Source: Sulfurisphaera javensis (GTDB lineage: Archaea; Thermoproteota; Thermoprotei_A; Sulfolobales; Sulfolobaceae). From it: DNA of 64,000 nt. Below, piece after piece: positions 1-11,385 of the stretch (positions within the stretch are counted from its first letter, which is position 1; each line of letters opens with the position of its first letter). The stretch is from assembly GCF_041154675.1 (NCBI RefSeq), contig NZ_AP031322.1, positions 310,001 through 374,000 on the forward strand. The letters are read 5' to 3'. The translations under genes were made by a program, and so were the position numbers. The notes under the pieces are model-generated. The model did no database searches and was not told where the DNA came from. It saw nothing but the letters and a program-made list of their open reading frames with translations.

Positions 1-272
1 ATAGTGACAACCCGGACATGCAGACATTACAGTGTCTGCTCCCATTTGTCTTGCTAATGATAGATTTCTTGCAGGTAGTAATAAACCAGCCATTGTATTA
101 ACGTTCTTAACTTCCAATGCACCACAACAGTTATAATCTTCAATTTTTTCATATTCTAATCCTAAATCTTTCGCTACTAATGCTAATGATACATCATACA
201 TTTTCCCCATACCATCTAAGGAACAACCAGGATAGAAGGCTACTTTACCATAAGGATTATTTATTCTGAGAC

Positions 273-276
<4 letters not shown>
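1..276 (-). CDS. hdrB1: sHdrB1, heterodisulfide reductase-like subunit B (N-terminal part, runs off window)
   Basis: Partial gene of 92 codons still open at position 1. It encodes a CCG-domain protein that binds noncubane [4Fe-4S] clusters in heterodisulfide-reductase-like complexes. The visible cysteines are Cys18 (YPGC), Cys50-Cys51 (NCCG) and Cys87/Cys90 (ACPGC). They give the family spacing C-x31-CC-x35-CxxC exactly, so the first cluster site is intact. The ATG at 276 overlaps the stop of hdrC1 (ATGA), showing translational coupling at the distal end of the sHdr operon. By analogy with characterised sHdr systems it works in cytoplasmic oxidation of protein-bound sulfane sulfur. The second CCG domain lies outside the window. 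Confidence 0.93.
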
Positions 277-951
<675 letters not shown>

Positions 952-965
<14 letters not shown>

Positions 966-1680
966 ATTTTATCACCTTAATAAAGGGTTTTAACCCAAGA
1001 ACTAAAGCTGTAGTTGTGAGATGAGTGGGGAGTAACCCCGCGGCTTTTTTATCTATTGCAAGGTGTGTAGTATAATCTAAAAGCCTAACATATGCATAAA
1101 CTAAAAAAATTGAAGTAGGATAATAATTTCCAGTATCTAAACCAAAAACATTTAATACTGATTTAAGTTCAGATAAAGCTTCAAAAAATTCTGAAGGAGA
1201 TGTAAGCGTAATATTATCTTTTAACACATAAGTAATTGATCCAGTGTTTCTCTCCTTATTCCAAATCCATCTTGTCCATAGAGGATATTTATCTGGCTCA
1301 ATAAAGTGAATTATCTCTTTTGCCATATCTTCTATGTCTTTCTTATTTCCTCCTTTAACAATAGAAACAAATCCTTCTACTCTTTCATCATATGATTTAG
1401 AAGTATCTTTTAATAAAGAATAAGCTTTAGATAATTGTGGTAATCCAGTTTGTGAAATTACTTCATCTGCATATTTCTTTGCATAAAATATAATCTCAAA
1501 TAATTTCTTTGCATCTTCATGAGTAGTTATGGTAAGTTTACTAAGAAAATCTGACTTCATTTTCATTGAATCTAAAATTAAAGAAAGTGATTTCTTTGGA
1601 TCTGATGCAGTATTATTTATATCCTTATCTAACATAGCATTAAAAATATCTCTAACATAATCAACGTTTAAAAAATTCAT
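952..1680 (-). CDS. sHdr-cluster conserved hypothetical protein (sHdrH-like)
   Basis: This is a 242-residue protein with no cofactor motif that I recognise and not a single cysteine. It is rich in Lys, Leu and Ser and appears largely helical. It sits between hdrA (one-base gap) and hdrC1 (14-bp overlap). A gene of unknown function is a regular member of sHdr loci, where it is usually called shdrH or hyp, and its position here matches. I identify it by context, not by a domain. It may be an assembly or structural subunit of the complex; nothing in the sequence shows catalysis. Confidence 0.8.
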
Positions 1681-1681
1681 G

Positions 1682-2779
1682 TTAATGATGAGCCACCTCA
1701 GCAGTAGCTACCTTTACTGGTTCCTCCCATGTACCCTTCATTATATATTCATAAGCCTTCATAGCAGCTGCATATCCTTCGGTTATCGAATCTGATATTG
1801 TCTTAGGACCAGTTATAGCACCAGCTAAGAATATTCCTTTCTTTGTTGACTGTACTGGTAATCTATCTGGATCTAATGGCTTTACGAAACCATGACTTTC
1901 AAACTCTAATCCTAATACTTTAGCTACTTGTTTTGATCCTAAACCTAGCTCCATACCATTTGCCAATATTACCATATCGTATGGAACTACTAAAGCTCTG
2001 TTAAGATTCATTGTGTCTTCTCCCTTAATTATTACTGTATCATTTGGCCCTCTCATGAACTCAGAAATTCTTCCTCTAATAAATCCTACTCTATAATCTA
2101 ATTGTGCTTTCCAATACAATTTATCCTCCATTAATCCATAAGTTCTTATATCCATGTAGTAAATGTGAACTACTGCGTCAGGAATTCTTTGCTTTATCTC
2201 CATAGCTTGTTTAATTGACACTGCACAGCATACTCTTGAACAATAAGTATTTCCAACAGTAGCATCTCTTGAACCTACACATAATAATATTGCTACTCTC
2301 TTTGGTGGAGTTCCCTTAGTAGTTACTAATCTATTTTCTGATAACATTCCCTCAATATCAGAAATCTGATAAATGTTTGGTATTATACCATAACCATATT
2401 CATATTTTCTCCTTGAGTCAAAATGTTCAAAACCAGAAGCAGCTATAATAGCATTTACTTTCTCAGTAGTTATCTTTCCACTCTTATCCTTAATATTTAC
2501 TGTAAAACCATTTCCTTCTTGCTTAACACTATCTACTATGCTCTCAAGATAGATCTTAACATTTTTATTTTCTTGAACAGATTTAATTAATGGATCAATT
2601 ACTTCAGCAGCAGGCCTTAATTCTGGAAATAATAAACTATACTTTAATCTTTTAGGAGTTCCACCTAGGAATGATTCCCTTTCAACTAGTACTACATTAA
2701 TACCCAAATTAGCTAACTCCTTAGTAGCAGATAATCCTGCTGGTCCAGCACCTATTACGAGAACTTTTTCACCGGCCAT
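1682..2779 (-). CDS. hdrA: sHdrA, FAD-binding heterodisulfide reductase-like subunit A
   Basis: This 365-residue flavoprotein starts with a Rossmann dinucleotide motif (VIGAGPAG, residues 8-15). It carries the HdrA signature CVGSRD followed by NTYCSRVCC, which supplies cysteines for an Fe-S cluster, and ends with an ATG-type FAD segment (GIFLAGAITGP). It is much shorter than methanogen HdrA (about 650 residues) and lacks the N-terminal and ferredoxin extensions, as is typical for the sulfur-oxidising sHdrA class. It should be the flavin hub taking electrons from sulfur oxidation. The gene follows hdrB2 by 54 bp and ends one base before the hdrH start. Confidence 0.94.
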   Translation of the reverse strand: MAGEKVLVIGAGPAGLSATKELANLGINVVLVERESFLGGTPKRLKYSLLFPELRPAAEVIDPLIKSVQENKNVKIYLESIVDSVKQEGNGFTVNIKDKSGKITTEKVNAIIAASGFEHFDSRRKYEYGYGIIPNIYQISDIEGMLSENRLVTTKGTPPKRVAILLCVGSRDATVGNTYCSRVCCAVSIKQAMEIKQRIPDAVVHIYYMDIRTYGLMEDKLYWKAQLDYRVGFIRGRISEFMRGPNDTVIIKGEDTMNLNRALVVPYDMVILANGMELGLGSKQVAKVLGLEFESHGFVKPLDPDRLPVQSTKKGIFLAGAITGPKTISDSITEGYAAAMKAYEYIMKGTWEEPVKVATAEVAHH

Positions 2780-2833
2780 TTTTTCACCAACTGCATATTA
2801 ATTAAATAAAAATAATTTAAAAAACTTTGCTAT

Positions 2834-4153
2834 TCACTTTTGAACAGCTTGCTCTCCCTTATACCACTTAACTCTATCTGGTAAAGCTAGGTAGAAGTCA
2901 ATCTTTCTATGTGGTTTGTATATATATTCTGGTTGCCTCTTACCTTCTCTTAGATCAGCTAAGTATTGCAAGAACTGCTCCTTATATTCATCTACTGGTA
3001 CTCCTACTTTTCTTAAGAATCCTTCTACGTCAGTAGCATGCCAATGTATTTGACCAATCTTGTATGGATCCGCACCCATCATTATTGCTGCAAACTGAGC
3101 ATCAGCCAATACTGGTAAGTTATAGTTAAAACCATGAGCCTTTCCAGCCCACTGGCTCTTATCTAATGTAGTTACACATCCAGTGTCAGAGGTTACAAAT
3201 ACATCAGCATGACCTTCTTCTACTGCTGGAATTACTTTCTTAAATAATGCAAAGCTTCTACTGAATTCTCTCTCAGTTAATATATGCCTAAATCCGAAAC
3301 CACAGCAGTCCCACCAGGTTGAGTAATCAACAATCTTAGCACCAAAGTTTAATACTGTTCCAGTTGGTGCTGCTGGTCTTCTTCCCTCAAATACTGATGG
3401 ATCATAAATTGTATCTTCTGGTACTAATTTGTAAACGTGACATGGTGTGTGAACTGCTGCTTTTATGTTGCTTAAATCGTATTTCTTATGCTGAGCAGCT
3501 TTTTTACTCATAACGAATAGCCATTCAGAATAGTGTACAACTTCCTCTGGAACTACAATATCCATATCTAATTTTCTCATTATTGGTCTTAACTTATCTC
3601 TAATTTCCTTATGTAATACTATCATGTTTCTTACTTCTTTGTAATGTCCAAATGATGTTCCACAGTGTATTAATGGGAAGTATCCAGTTTCATAAGCCCT
3701 CCACATGTTTCTTACATATACACCAGCTAAGGCTACTGGATTAGAGGCACCAGATGCATGATAATTCCAACCAGTACATGAAGTCTGATGAGGTTCATCC
3801 AAATAATCAATCTCTAGTTTATTCATTATCCAGAATACTGATGTTGGGTATCCAGGAATATGACCACATTGTCCACAGCTCTTATGATTCCATAATTTTG
3901 TAGTTGGTATTTTCTTTGGAAAACCATTTAATGTTTGTACTTCTACTGGATTGTTATAAGGCTTTATATGATGGACAATTATTTCTCCTTCATCCTCTAA
4001 TTTGTATAGTTCTTCTTTAACGTGCTGTAAACCGTGAGGAGTACTATATTTGTAAATAATTCTTTGATATACTTCATTCCAGTCTACATCTTCGGCATAA
4101 GGAAAGGCCTCTTTTATCTCTTCATGCAACTTTTTTTCTTCTTGAGTAACCAT
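2834..4153 (-). CDS. hdrB2: sHdrB2, CCG-domain subunit with two cysteine-rich halves
   Basis: This subunit of 439 residues has two CCG-like halves. The first shows SCGQCGH, TSCTGW and HCGTSFGH; the second shows HTPCHVYK, WWDCCGFG and TSDTGC. The last motif has one Cys where a classical CCG domain has CxxC. HdrB subunits are the proposed site of disulfide/sulfane-sulfur chemistry. I start at ATG 4153 because GGTGG lies 5 bases upstream (4158-4162) and a TATA box lies at 4189-4200. An ATG at 4189 would add 12 residues but falls within that TATA box. A separate promoter here means B2-A-H-C1-B1 can be transcribed apart from hdrC2. Confidence 0.93.
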   Translation of the reverse strand: MVTQEEKKLHEEIKEAFPYAEDVDWNEVYQRIIYKYSTPHGLQHVKEELYKLEDEGEIIVHHIKPYNNPVEVQTLNGFPKKIPTTKLWNHKSCGQCGHIPGYPTSVFWIMNKLEIDYLDEPHQTSCTGWNYHASGASNPVALAGVYVRNMWRAYETGYFPLIHCGTSFGHYKEVRNMIVLHKEIRDKLRPIMRKLDMDIVVPEEVVHYSEWLFVMSKKAAQHKKYDLSNIKAAVHTPCHVYKLVPEDTIYDPSVFEGRRPAAPTGTVLNFGAKIVDYSTWWDCCGFGFRHILTEREFSRSFALFKKVIPAVEEGHADVFVTSDTGCVTTLDKSQWAGKAHGFNYNLPVLADAQFAAIMMGADPYKIGQIHWHATDVEGFLRKVGVPVDEYKEQFLQYLADLREGKRQPEYIYKPHRKIDFYLALPDRVKWYKGEQAVQK

Positions 4154-4188
4154 TTTACCACCTTTACATACACCTATGTTTTTTGACA

Positions 4189-4200
4189 TATATAAATTTT
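4189..4200 (-). promoter_or_regulatory. TATA box of hdrB2-hdrA-hdrH-hdrC1-hdrB1
   Basis: On the minus strand the sequence reads AAAATTTATATA. A start about 25 bp downstream would leave a leader of roughly 12 nt that holds the GGTGG site at 4158-4162, in front of ATG 4153. Confidence 0.7.
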
Positions 4201-4272
4201 TATTTTAAACATTTTATGAGAACATGTAAATTAGCTAAATTTCAATTAAATAATACAAAAAATATATTTAAC

Positions 4273-5112
4273 TTATAAATCCATCCAATTATCGGGTAGT
4301 TCGTCTTCGTTGAGTTCTCCTTTCATATACTTCTCTTTTATTTCCTCTAGTTGCTGCTTTCTTTCTTCATACATGTCCATAATCATTTCATACAAATCCT
4401 CATCAACGTTCTTTATTGCATCTAATACTCCAGACTCTATGAATATGGTCATTAATTCTACTGCTGTCTGAAGAGAAGTTTGCCAACCAATATCTGTTCT
4501 TTGCATTAAATCTACTGGAACTGCTTTTCTATAAACATCCATATTCTTTGACTCTTCAACTGCTTGTGGGCCCCAATCTGGGAATGCCTCTGGCTGAATC
4601 ATATTTGGTGTAACTTGGTTACCAGTAGTCATTACAGTATACAAAACTCTTCTATATGGAGCTAAGATTTCTTTAGCTGATGGTAAACCAAATTGTACTG
4701 CATATTCTCTCAAAAGCATGATTAACCCAGCTATTTCATTGTTAAATGGACACCTCATTGAGCATGTGTAACACTGTACGCAAGCCCAAACTTTCTTATT
4801 AACGAATTCCCATATCTTGTCTACTGCATCTCTCATCATATATTGGATCATTTCTCTTGGTCCAAAATCGTAGAACTTAGCTGCTGGACAACCTGATGTA
4901 CAAACACCACAATTTAAACATCCTCTTAAGTATTCATTAAACCTAAAATCTGATTTTACAGCTTGCCAATATTTAATTGCAAGTTCCCTTTCTTCCGGTT
5001 TTAATTTGCTTTCAAAATTTCTTAGTTCTTCTGGTTCTATCGCTTGAACATCATAAGCCATATCCATAACTCTTGGATCGTCTGGTAGAGGAATAGCTTT
5101 TACTGAAGCCAT
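4273..5112 (-). CDS. hdrC2: sHdrC2, heterodisulfide reductase-like iron-sulfur subunit C
   Basis: This 279-residue protein is the second C subunit of the sHdr set. Two clusters are predicted, from CLNCGVCTSGCP and CVQCYTCSMRCP, both complete with the proline. It has a long acidic helical C-terminal tail (rich in Glu, Asp and Lys) that HdrC1 lacks and that could mediate partner contacts. A TTG directly precedes ATG 5112; I use the ATG because the TATA box at 5135-5146 lies 27 bp upstream, giving a leaderless transcript. It is transcribed ahead of hdrB2, separated from it by about 120 bp with a second promoter. Confidence 0.93.
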   Translation of the reverse strand: MASVKAIPLPDDPRVMDMAYDVQAIEPEELRNFESKLKPEERELAIKYWQAVKSDFRFNEYLRGCLNCGVCTSGCPAAKFYDFGPREMIQYMMRDAVDKIWEFVNKKVWACVQCYTCSMRCPFNNEIAGLIMLLREYAVQFGLPSAKEILAPYRRVLYTVMTTGNQVTPNMIQPEAFPDWGPQAVEESKNMDVYRKAVPVDLMQRTDIGWQTSLQTAVELMTIFIESGVLDAIKNVDEDLYEMIMDMYEERKQQLEEIKEKYMKGELNEDELPDNWMDL

Positions 5113-5134
5113 CAAATAAAAGTAGGAAAACTAA

Positions 5135-5146
5135 CTTATAAATTTT
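5135..5146 (-). promoter_or_regulatory. TATA box of hdrC2
   Basis: The minus strand reads AAAATTTATAAG, centred about 27 bp from ATG 5112. This is the classical position for a leaderless archaeal transcript. Confidence 0.7.
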
Positions 5147-5170
5147 GTTAAAAAAATAAATTAATATCCT

Positions 5171-5410
5171 TTACTTAACTCTCTTTATTAGTATTCTCGT
5201 TACTCCGCCTTGTTGTTGAATATCTAAAATTTGTTGGCCAGTCCTTCTAGCCCAGGCCTCAATATCTGGTTTTGCAGCTGGATCTGTTGCTAATACTTCT
5301 AGTACTTCTCCAATTCCAATTTGCTTAATTGCCTTAGCAGTTTCCATCACTGGCCCTGGACAATACATTCCCTTTACATCTAATGTTTTTGCAATCTTAA
5401 TCTCTGCCAT
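5171..5410 (-). CDS. tusA: TusA-family sulfur carrier protein
   Basis: This is a 79-residue TusA/SirA-fold protein with the active motif CPGP at Cys17. The cysteine carries a persulfide or thiosulfonate and hands sulfur between DsrE-type carriers and the sHdr complex. I start at ATG 5410 because GAGGTGAG lies just upstream; the GTG at 5419 is part of that ribosome-binding site. It follows the DsrE2-like gene by 10 bp and precedes hdrC2 by 58 bp. The tusA-dsrE-hdr linkage is characteristic of sulfur-oxidising Sulfolobales, where a Metallosphaera TusA was shown to accept thiosulfonate from DsrE3A. Confidence 0.96.
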   Translation of the reverse strand: MAEIKIAKTLDVKGMYCPGPVMETAKAIKQIGIGEVLEVLATDPAAKPDIEAWARRTGQQILDIQQQGGVTRILIKRVK

Positions 5411-5420
5411 TTTTCTCACC

Positions 5421-5846
5421 TCAAATGAACAAAGTTGTTCCTCCTTCTGCTCTATCTAAGAATGTTGCAACTCCTACTACATCATCAACAAATTCTGCTA
5501 AGTCTTCTCTCTTTATGCCGAAGAATTCCATTGTGGTACTGCATGCAAATACTTTAACTTCTCCTACTTCCTTTGCTTGCTGAATTAATTGATACCACAT
5601 TGGATATTTCATTTCTTGCATTTTTTGCATCATCATTGGACCCATTTGTTCATAGTTTTTATCTATTGGAGCTGGTTGTCTCTGAAGTCCAGATTTCGTT
5701 ATATTTGTTAACCCCCAGAATGTGAAGAATAGGTTTACTTCATATCCAGCTGCTGCAGCGCCTGATGCTAATATTCCTACTGGCATTAACTTATCAATTG
5801 TTCCAGAGAAGACGATTATAGATAGTTTTTTCTTTTGTTCAGCCAA
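5421..5846 (-). CDS. DsrE2-like sulfurtransferase (soluble, DsrE2B type)
   Basis: This 141-residue DsrE/DsrF-fold protein has a single cysteine at Cys102 (ACSTTM) and the DsrE2-type ending VATFLDRA and TTLFI. It has no membrane segment. Gene order with tusA, and a second DsrE protein divergent from it, resembles the tusA-dsrE2B-dsrE3A arrangement reported for Metallosphaera, so I favour DsrE2B over DsrE3A. The likely role is sulfur relay to or from TusA. The start is TTG 5846: an in-frame TAA lies three codons upstream and no ATG is near. A TATA box TTATATAA is at 5881-5888. Confidence 0.85.
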   Translation of the reverse strand: MAEQKKKLSIIVFSGTIDKLMPVGILASGAAAAGYEVNLFFTFWGLTNITKSGLQRQPAPIDKNYEQMGPMMMQKMQEMKYPMWYQLIQQAKEVGEVKVFACSTTMEFFGIKREDLAEFVDDVVGVATFLDRAEGGTTLFI

Positions 5847-6115
5847 GGTTTTTTACCCAAATACTCTTTTTTATCTCAAATTATATAAGCTTTTCTCATA
5901 TTCATTTTTAAAATAATTTCGTAAGGATTTTCACTTTTATTTAGTATAAACTAAACTTAGTAAACTAAAAATATCTATTTCTTTTACGTTAAAAGAATAG
6001 AAAATTTACATTTTCTTACTATAAGAAAAAATATTTTGCCAAACTTTCATTGAGTAAATTTGTTTGATAAAAAATTTAAGTTGGTGTTTTTAACTATTAT
6101 TTAGGAGGATTTAAG
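5847..6115. promoter_or_regulatory. Divergent promoter region between the two DsrE genes, with four dyads
   Basis: This 269-bp AT-rich gap drives two divergent operons. The leftward TATA is at 5881-5888. The rightward TATA-like AAATTTAAG is at 6072-6080, with AGGAGG at 6103-6108 before ATG 6116. Between them are four inverted repeats: TTTAGT-ATAA-ACTAAA (5940-5955), TTAGT-AA-ACTAA (5957-5968), CTTTTA-CGT-TAAAAG (5981-5995) and TTTTCTTA-CTA-TAAGAAAA (6011-6029). Such a cluster suggests binding of one or more dimeric regulators. No gene is seen here. Confidence 0.65.
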
Positions 6116-6496
6116 ATGAGTGAAGGAGAGAAAAAACAAAAAGTTCTAGTAGTAGTGACTCATGGACCAGAAGATTTAGATAGAACATATGCACCTCTTT
6201 TTATGGCCTCAATAGCTGCCTCAATGGAATATGAAACATCAGTATTCTTCATGATAAAAGGACCAAAGTTATTAGATAAGAAATGGCAAGAGGAGGAGAG
6301 GAAAAAAGGAGGAAATCCATTCATACACTTCTTCGATATGGCTAAAGACAATGGAGTAAAAATGTATGTATGTGTTCAAAGCCTTAAAGATATGTGCCAT
6401 ATGAATGAAAGTGATGTAGTGGATGGAGTTGAAATAGTTGGCGGTTCTACATTAATAGATTTACTATTCGATGCTGACAGAGCATTATTCTTCTGA
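6116..6496 (+). CDS. DsrE3A-like sulfur-carrier protein
   Basis: This 126-residue DsrE-family protein has two cysteines, Cys86 and Cys94 ([12 protein letters not shown]), eight residues apart. As I recall, DsrE3A of Metallosphaera cuprina uses a cysteine pair of the same spacing (Cys93/Cys101) to bind thiosulfonate from tetrathionate and pass it to TusA, so I favour DsrE3A. The C-terminus ends in the DsrE pattern of a Gly-rich strand then a helix. The start is set by AGGAGG 8 bases upstream. It is divergent from the DsrE2-like gene and heads an operon with the lipoamide dehydrogenase 6 bp downstream. Confidence 0.85.
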   Translation: MSEGEKKQKVLVVVTHGPEDLDRTYAPLFMASIAASMEYETSVFFMIKGPKLLDKKWQEEERKKGGNPFIHFFDMAKDNGVKMYVCVQSLKDMCHMNESDVVDGVEIVGGSTLIDLLFDADRALFF

Positions 6497-6502
6497 CCTA
6501 AC

Positions 6503-7816
6503 ATGGAATATGATGTTGTAATAATAGGTGGAGGAACTGCCGGCTACACAGCTGGTATCATATTAAGTAGAAAAGGTAAAAGAGTAGCAGTAATAGAAAA
6601 AGAAAAGTTTGGAGGAACATGCGTAAATTACGGATGTGTTCCAAGTATTTTTTTGTCAGATATTTCTTTTTTGTATTCACGACTTTCTGAATTAGGTAAT
6701 TATAAAGGAATTGAAATTAATTTAAAATTAAATAATTTCTTTTCTAAAAGGGACGAAATAATAGATTATTTGAGTTCGGCGGGTAAAAAACTTATTAAGA
6801 ACGCTGGCGGAGAGACTATCGAAGGAGAGGCATTTTTGCATGATAATCATAATGTAGAAGTAAATGGAAAGATACTTAACACTAAGGAAATATTTTTAGC
6901 TACTGGTTCGAAACCTAAACCGCCAAGAATTGAAGGAATAGAAAATACAATAAGTGAGGATCAAGCTGTTAGGCTTACATCAATACCTTCATCAATGATA
7001 GTTTTAGGTGGAGGAGTTGCTGGAACAGAAATTGCACAAATTTATGCTAAATTGGGCACTAAAGTTACTCTTATAACTAGAGGAAAAGTCCTAAAGGATT
7101 TGCATGAAGAAAGTAGAAAATTATTATTAGATTCATTAGAGTTTGATGGAGTGGATATTGTCGAGAATTCTAAAGTCGAGAGAATCCATGGAGAGAAAGT
7201 GTATACAAATAAAGGCGAATATGAAGGGGATATCATAGTTTATGCTACTGGTAGAGAACCAAATTATCCTAAAGGTTTTGAGAAATTAGGTATTGAAATA
7301 GGTAAAGAAGGAATAATAGTTAATGAACGAATGCAAACTAACATTAAAAACGTTTATGCAATAGGAGATATAGTAAATAAGGAAAAGAAAGTTGCTCATG
7401 TAGCTTATATGGAGGCTATAATAGCATCTCTAAATTCACTAGGAACTTGCGAATATATGGATTATTCTGGTACTCCACAAGTTATTTACACAGACCCTCA
7501 AATAGGAGTAGTCGGAGAAAAAGATAAGGTGGTAAAATTCTTAAAATTCCCATATAATGCTAATACTAGAGCCATAATCAAAGGACTAAGAGAAGGCTTT
7601 GCACTAATAGGAATAGATAAAAATGGTACTGTAGTTTATTCAGAAATTGTTGGAGATAATGCTGAAGAGTTAGTAAATATAATGGCATTAGCTATAAGGA
7701 AAAGAGTGACTATAAGGGACTTAGCATTTACGATATTTGCACATCCTTCATTAAGTGAAGTTCTAATTAACTCAGCCAGAGAAGAATTTGATTTAGATGT
7801 TGATATATATAAATGA
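6503..7816 (+). CDS. lpd: Dihydrolipoamide dehydrogenase-like flavoprotein disulfide reductase
   Basis: This 437-residue class I pyridine-nucleotide disulfide oxidoreductase has the N-terminal FAD motif GGGTAG (residues 9-14), the redox pair Cys40/Cys45 (GGTCVNYGC), a second Rossmann motif GGGVAG for NAD(P)H, the FAD segment YAIGDI, and a C-terminal FAHPSLSE that provides the His/Glu base. All catalytic residues of an Lpd are present. Its place between DsrE3A and thiol-redox genes, near two lipoyl-carrier genes, suggests that it reoxidises or reduces lipoyl-LbpA of the sHdr pathway, not only a 2-oxoacid dehydrogenase or glycine cleavage system. Confidence 0.9.
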   Translation: MEYDVVIIGGGTAGYTAGIILSRKGKRVAVIEKEKFGGTCVNYGCVPSIFLSDISFLYSRLSELGNYKGIEINLKLNNFFSKRDEIIDYLSSAGKKLIKNAGGETIEGEAFLHDNHNVEVNGKILNTKEIFLATGSKPKPPRIEGIENTISEDQAVRLTSIPSSMIVLGGGVAGTEIAQIYAKLGTKVTLITRGKVLKDLHEESRKLLLDSLEFDGVDIVENSKVERIHGEKVYTNKGEYEGDIIVYATGREPNYPKGFEKLGIEIGKEGIIVNERMQTNIKNVYAIGDIVNKEKKVAHVAYMEAIIASLNSLGTCEYMDYSGTPQVIYTDPQIGVVGEKDKVVKFLKFPYNANTRAIIKGLREGFALIGIDKNGTVVYSEIVGDNAEELVNIMALAIRKRVTIRDLAFTIFAHPSLSEVLINSAREEFDLDVDIYK

Positions 7817-7824
7817 GAGGAATC

Positions 7825-8169
7825 ATGTCTTCACTTGAGGAATATCTAAAAAGGAAAGGTTTTCAGTTAATTAATGAAATAAGAAAAGAAAAAGTAGTTA
7901 TGGATGATTATGAGTTTTACATAGAAGAAAATAGTGTTAAGTTGCCAATTCCTTTACCAACTGGAAAAGAAAGTCTTGATGATTTAGTCTCTATGGGAAT
8001 TAAATATGCTAGAGCATCAAGAATATCGCAAGGATTAGGAGCTCCTCTAGAATATTTAATTTCTGGTAATGTTGTATTTGTAATAAAGACTTTTAACGAT
8101 AGGAAAGAGTTAGAAGAAAAATTAATTAAAGCGTTAGAAGGAATAGAGAGTTTGAGGTACTTTTTATGA
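7825..8169 (+). CDS. Conserved hypothetical protein in the dsrE-lpd operon
   Basis: This protein of about 114 residues belongs to no family I recognise. It has no cysteine, signal peptide or membrane segment; it is charged, with alternating helix and strand. I choose ATG 7825 because GAGAGG ends 4 bases upstream; an ATG at 7813 that overlaps the lpd stop would add four residues. Its TGA overlaps the ATG of the next gene. Sandwiched in a DsrE3A-Lpd-glutaredoxin operon, it is a candidate accessory protein for sulfur transfer, but that rests on context only. Confidence 0.75.
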   Translation: MSSLEEYLKRKGFQLINEIRKEKVVMDDYEFYIEENSVKLPIPLPTGKESLDDLVSMGIKYARASRISQGLGAPLEYLISGNVVFVIKTFNDRKELEEKLIKALEGIESLRYFL

Positions 8170-8714
8170 GTTACGATTACATAGTCTCGCAATACTTGTC
8201 TTATATAAATGGTTTAACATTAGAAGGATGTAAAATCGAAGAAATTTTCGATTATTTCAAGGATAAACTAAATATAGTTAATAAAGAAGGTTGTAATAAA
8301 CCATACCTAAAAGTATATAAAAACGATAGACTTTATTTTACTTATTACGGTATACCCACAGTAAATGAGTTTTGGCCATTTTTAAACGCATTGGTTAGGA
8401 TTTCAAATAACGTTATTCAATTAGATGAAAAGGAAAAAGAACTTGCATCTAAAATTTCTGGTAACATTAAATTATTTGTAACACCAGATTGTACTAAATG
8501 CCCAATAGCAGCAGAACTACTTTATCAACTTCCCATCTACAATCCAAACGTAAGCTTAGAAATTATAGACGTTACAATGTATGAAGAAGAGGGTAAAAAA
8601 TATAGGGTTCTTAATGTACCTAAAATTATATTAAATGAAAAAGTGGAAATACCAGGTAGTTTTCCTCCAACAATAATTCTGAAAATGTTAGCTAAGGGTA
8701 GCGAACAACATTGA
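8166..8714 (+). CDS. Glutaredoxin-like/protein disulfide oxidoreductase-like protein
   Basis: This 182-residue protein has a C-terminal thioredoxin-fold half with the redox motif CTKC (VTPDCTKCP, around residues 100-105) followed by cis-Pro-like NVPKI and the usual beta-alpha ending. The N-terminal half of about 90 residues has two lone cysteines and resembles the inactive first Trx domain of archaeal protein disulfide oxidoreductases, though I cannot prove this. The start ATG overlaps the previous stop (ATGA), with GAGGT 8 bases upstream. It probably reduces protein disulfides or per- and trisulfides in the DsrE/Lpd operon. The last 23 bp overlap a convergent gene. Confidence 0.75.
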   Translation: MSYDYIVSQYLSYINGLTLEGCKIEEIFDYFKDKLNIVNKEGCNKPYLKVYKNDRLYFTYYGIPTVNEFWPFLNALVRISNNVIQLDEKEKELASKISGNIKLFVTPDCTKCPIAAELLYQLPIYNPNVSLEIIDVTMYEEEGKKYRVLNVPKIILNEKVEIPGSFPPTIILKMLAKGSEQH

Positions 8715-9009
8715 TTCCCATTTCTTTTGCAATCTTTTCTATCTTTTCATCTGAAGTAACCAGTTGTGCAGATAATTCTTGTGCTACAAGTATTGCCTCT
8801 GAATCAGCTTCATCTAAGTCAAAAATTTTTACTGGTTTATGAGAATAGGCTCTTATCCAAACATTCTCATAAATTAATGGGTTTAACCCTTTTTTTAATG
8901 CCTTGGAATAAGTTAAAGTAGTAACAATAACTTTCTTATTCTTATAAATGTTAATTAGATCTTTAAGATAGTTAAGAGAGCTAAATGTAATTACTACAAA
9001 CTCAGCCAT
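8692..9009 (-). CDS. Small PIN-like protein (VapC-type fold, incomplete active site)
   Basis: This 105-residue protein has a second half ([29 protein letters not shown], then a final strand) with the typical C-terminal pattern of PIN-domain ribonucleases: acidic helix, buried Asp, closing strand. The N-terminal half is short and lacks the first conserved Asp of PIN domains, starting with FVVITFSS instead. No antitoxin gene is next to it. It may be a shortened or catalytically weakened PIN protein, or a distant relative with another role. It converges on the glutaredoxin-like gene (23-bp overlap). Confidence 0.6.
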   Translation of the reverse strand: MAEFVVITFSSLNYLKDLINIYKNKKVIVTTLTYSKALKKGLNPLIYENVWIRAYSHKPVKIFDLDEADSEAILVAQELSAQLVTSDEKIEKIAKEMGINVVRYP

Positions 9010-9011
9010 AA

Positions 9012-11384
<2,373 letters not shown>

Positions 11385-11385
11385 T

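Noticed and set aside
5421-5846. DsrE3A identity for the tusA-linked DsrE gene
   Set aside because: It has only one cysteine; the divergent gene at 6116-6496 has the pair with the spacing expected for DsrE3A.
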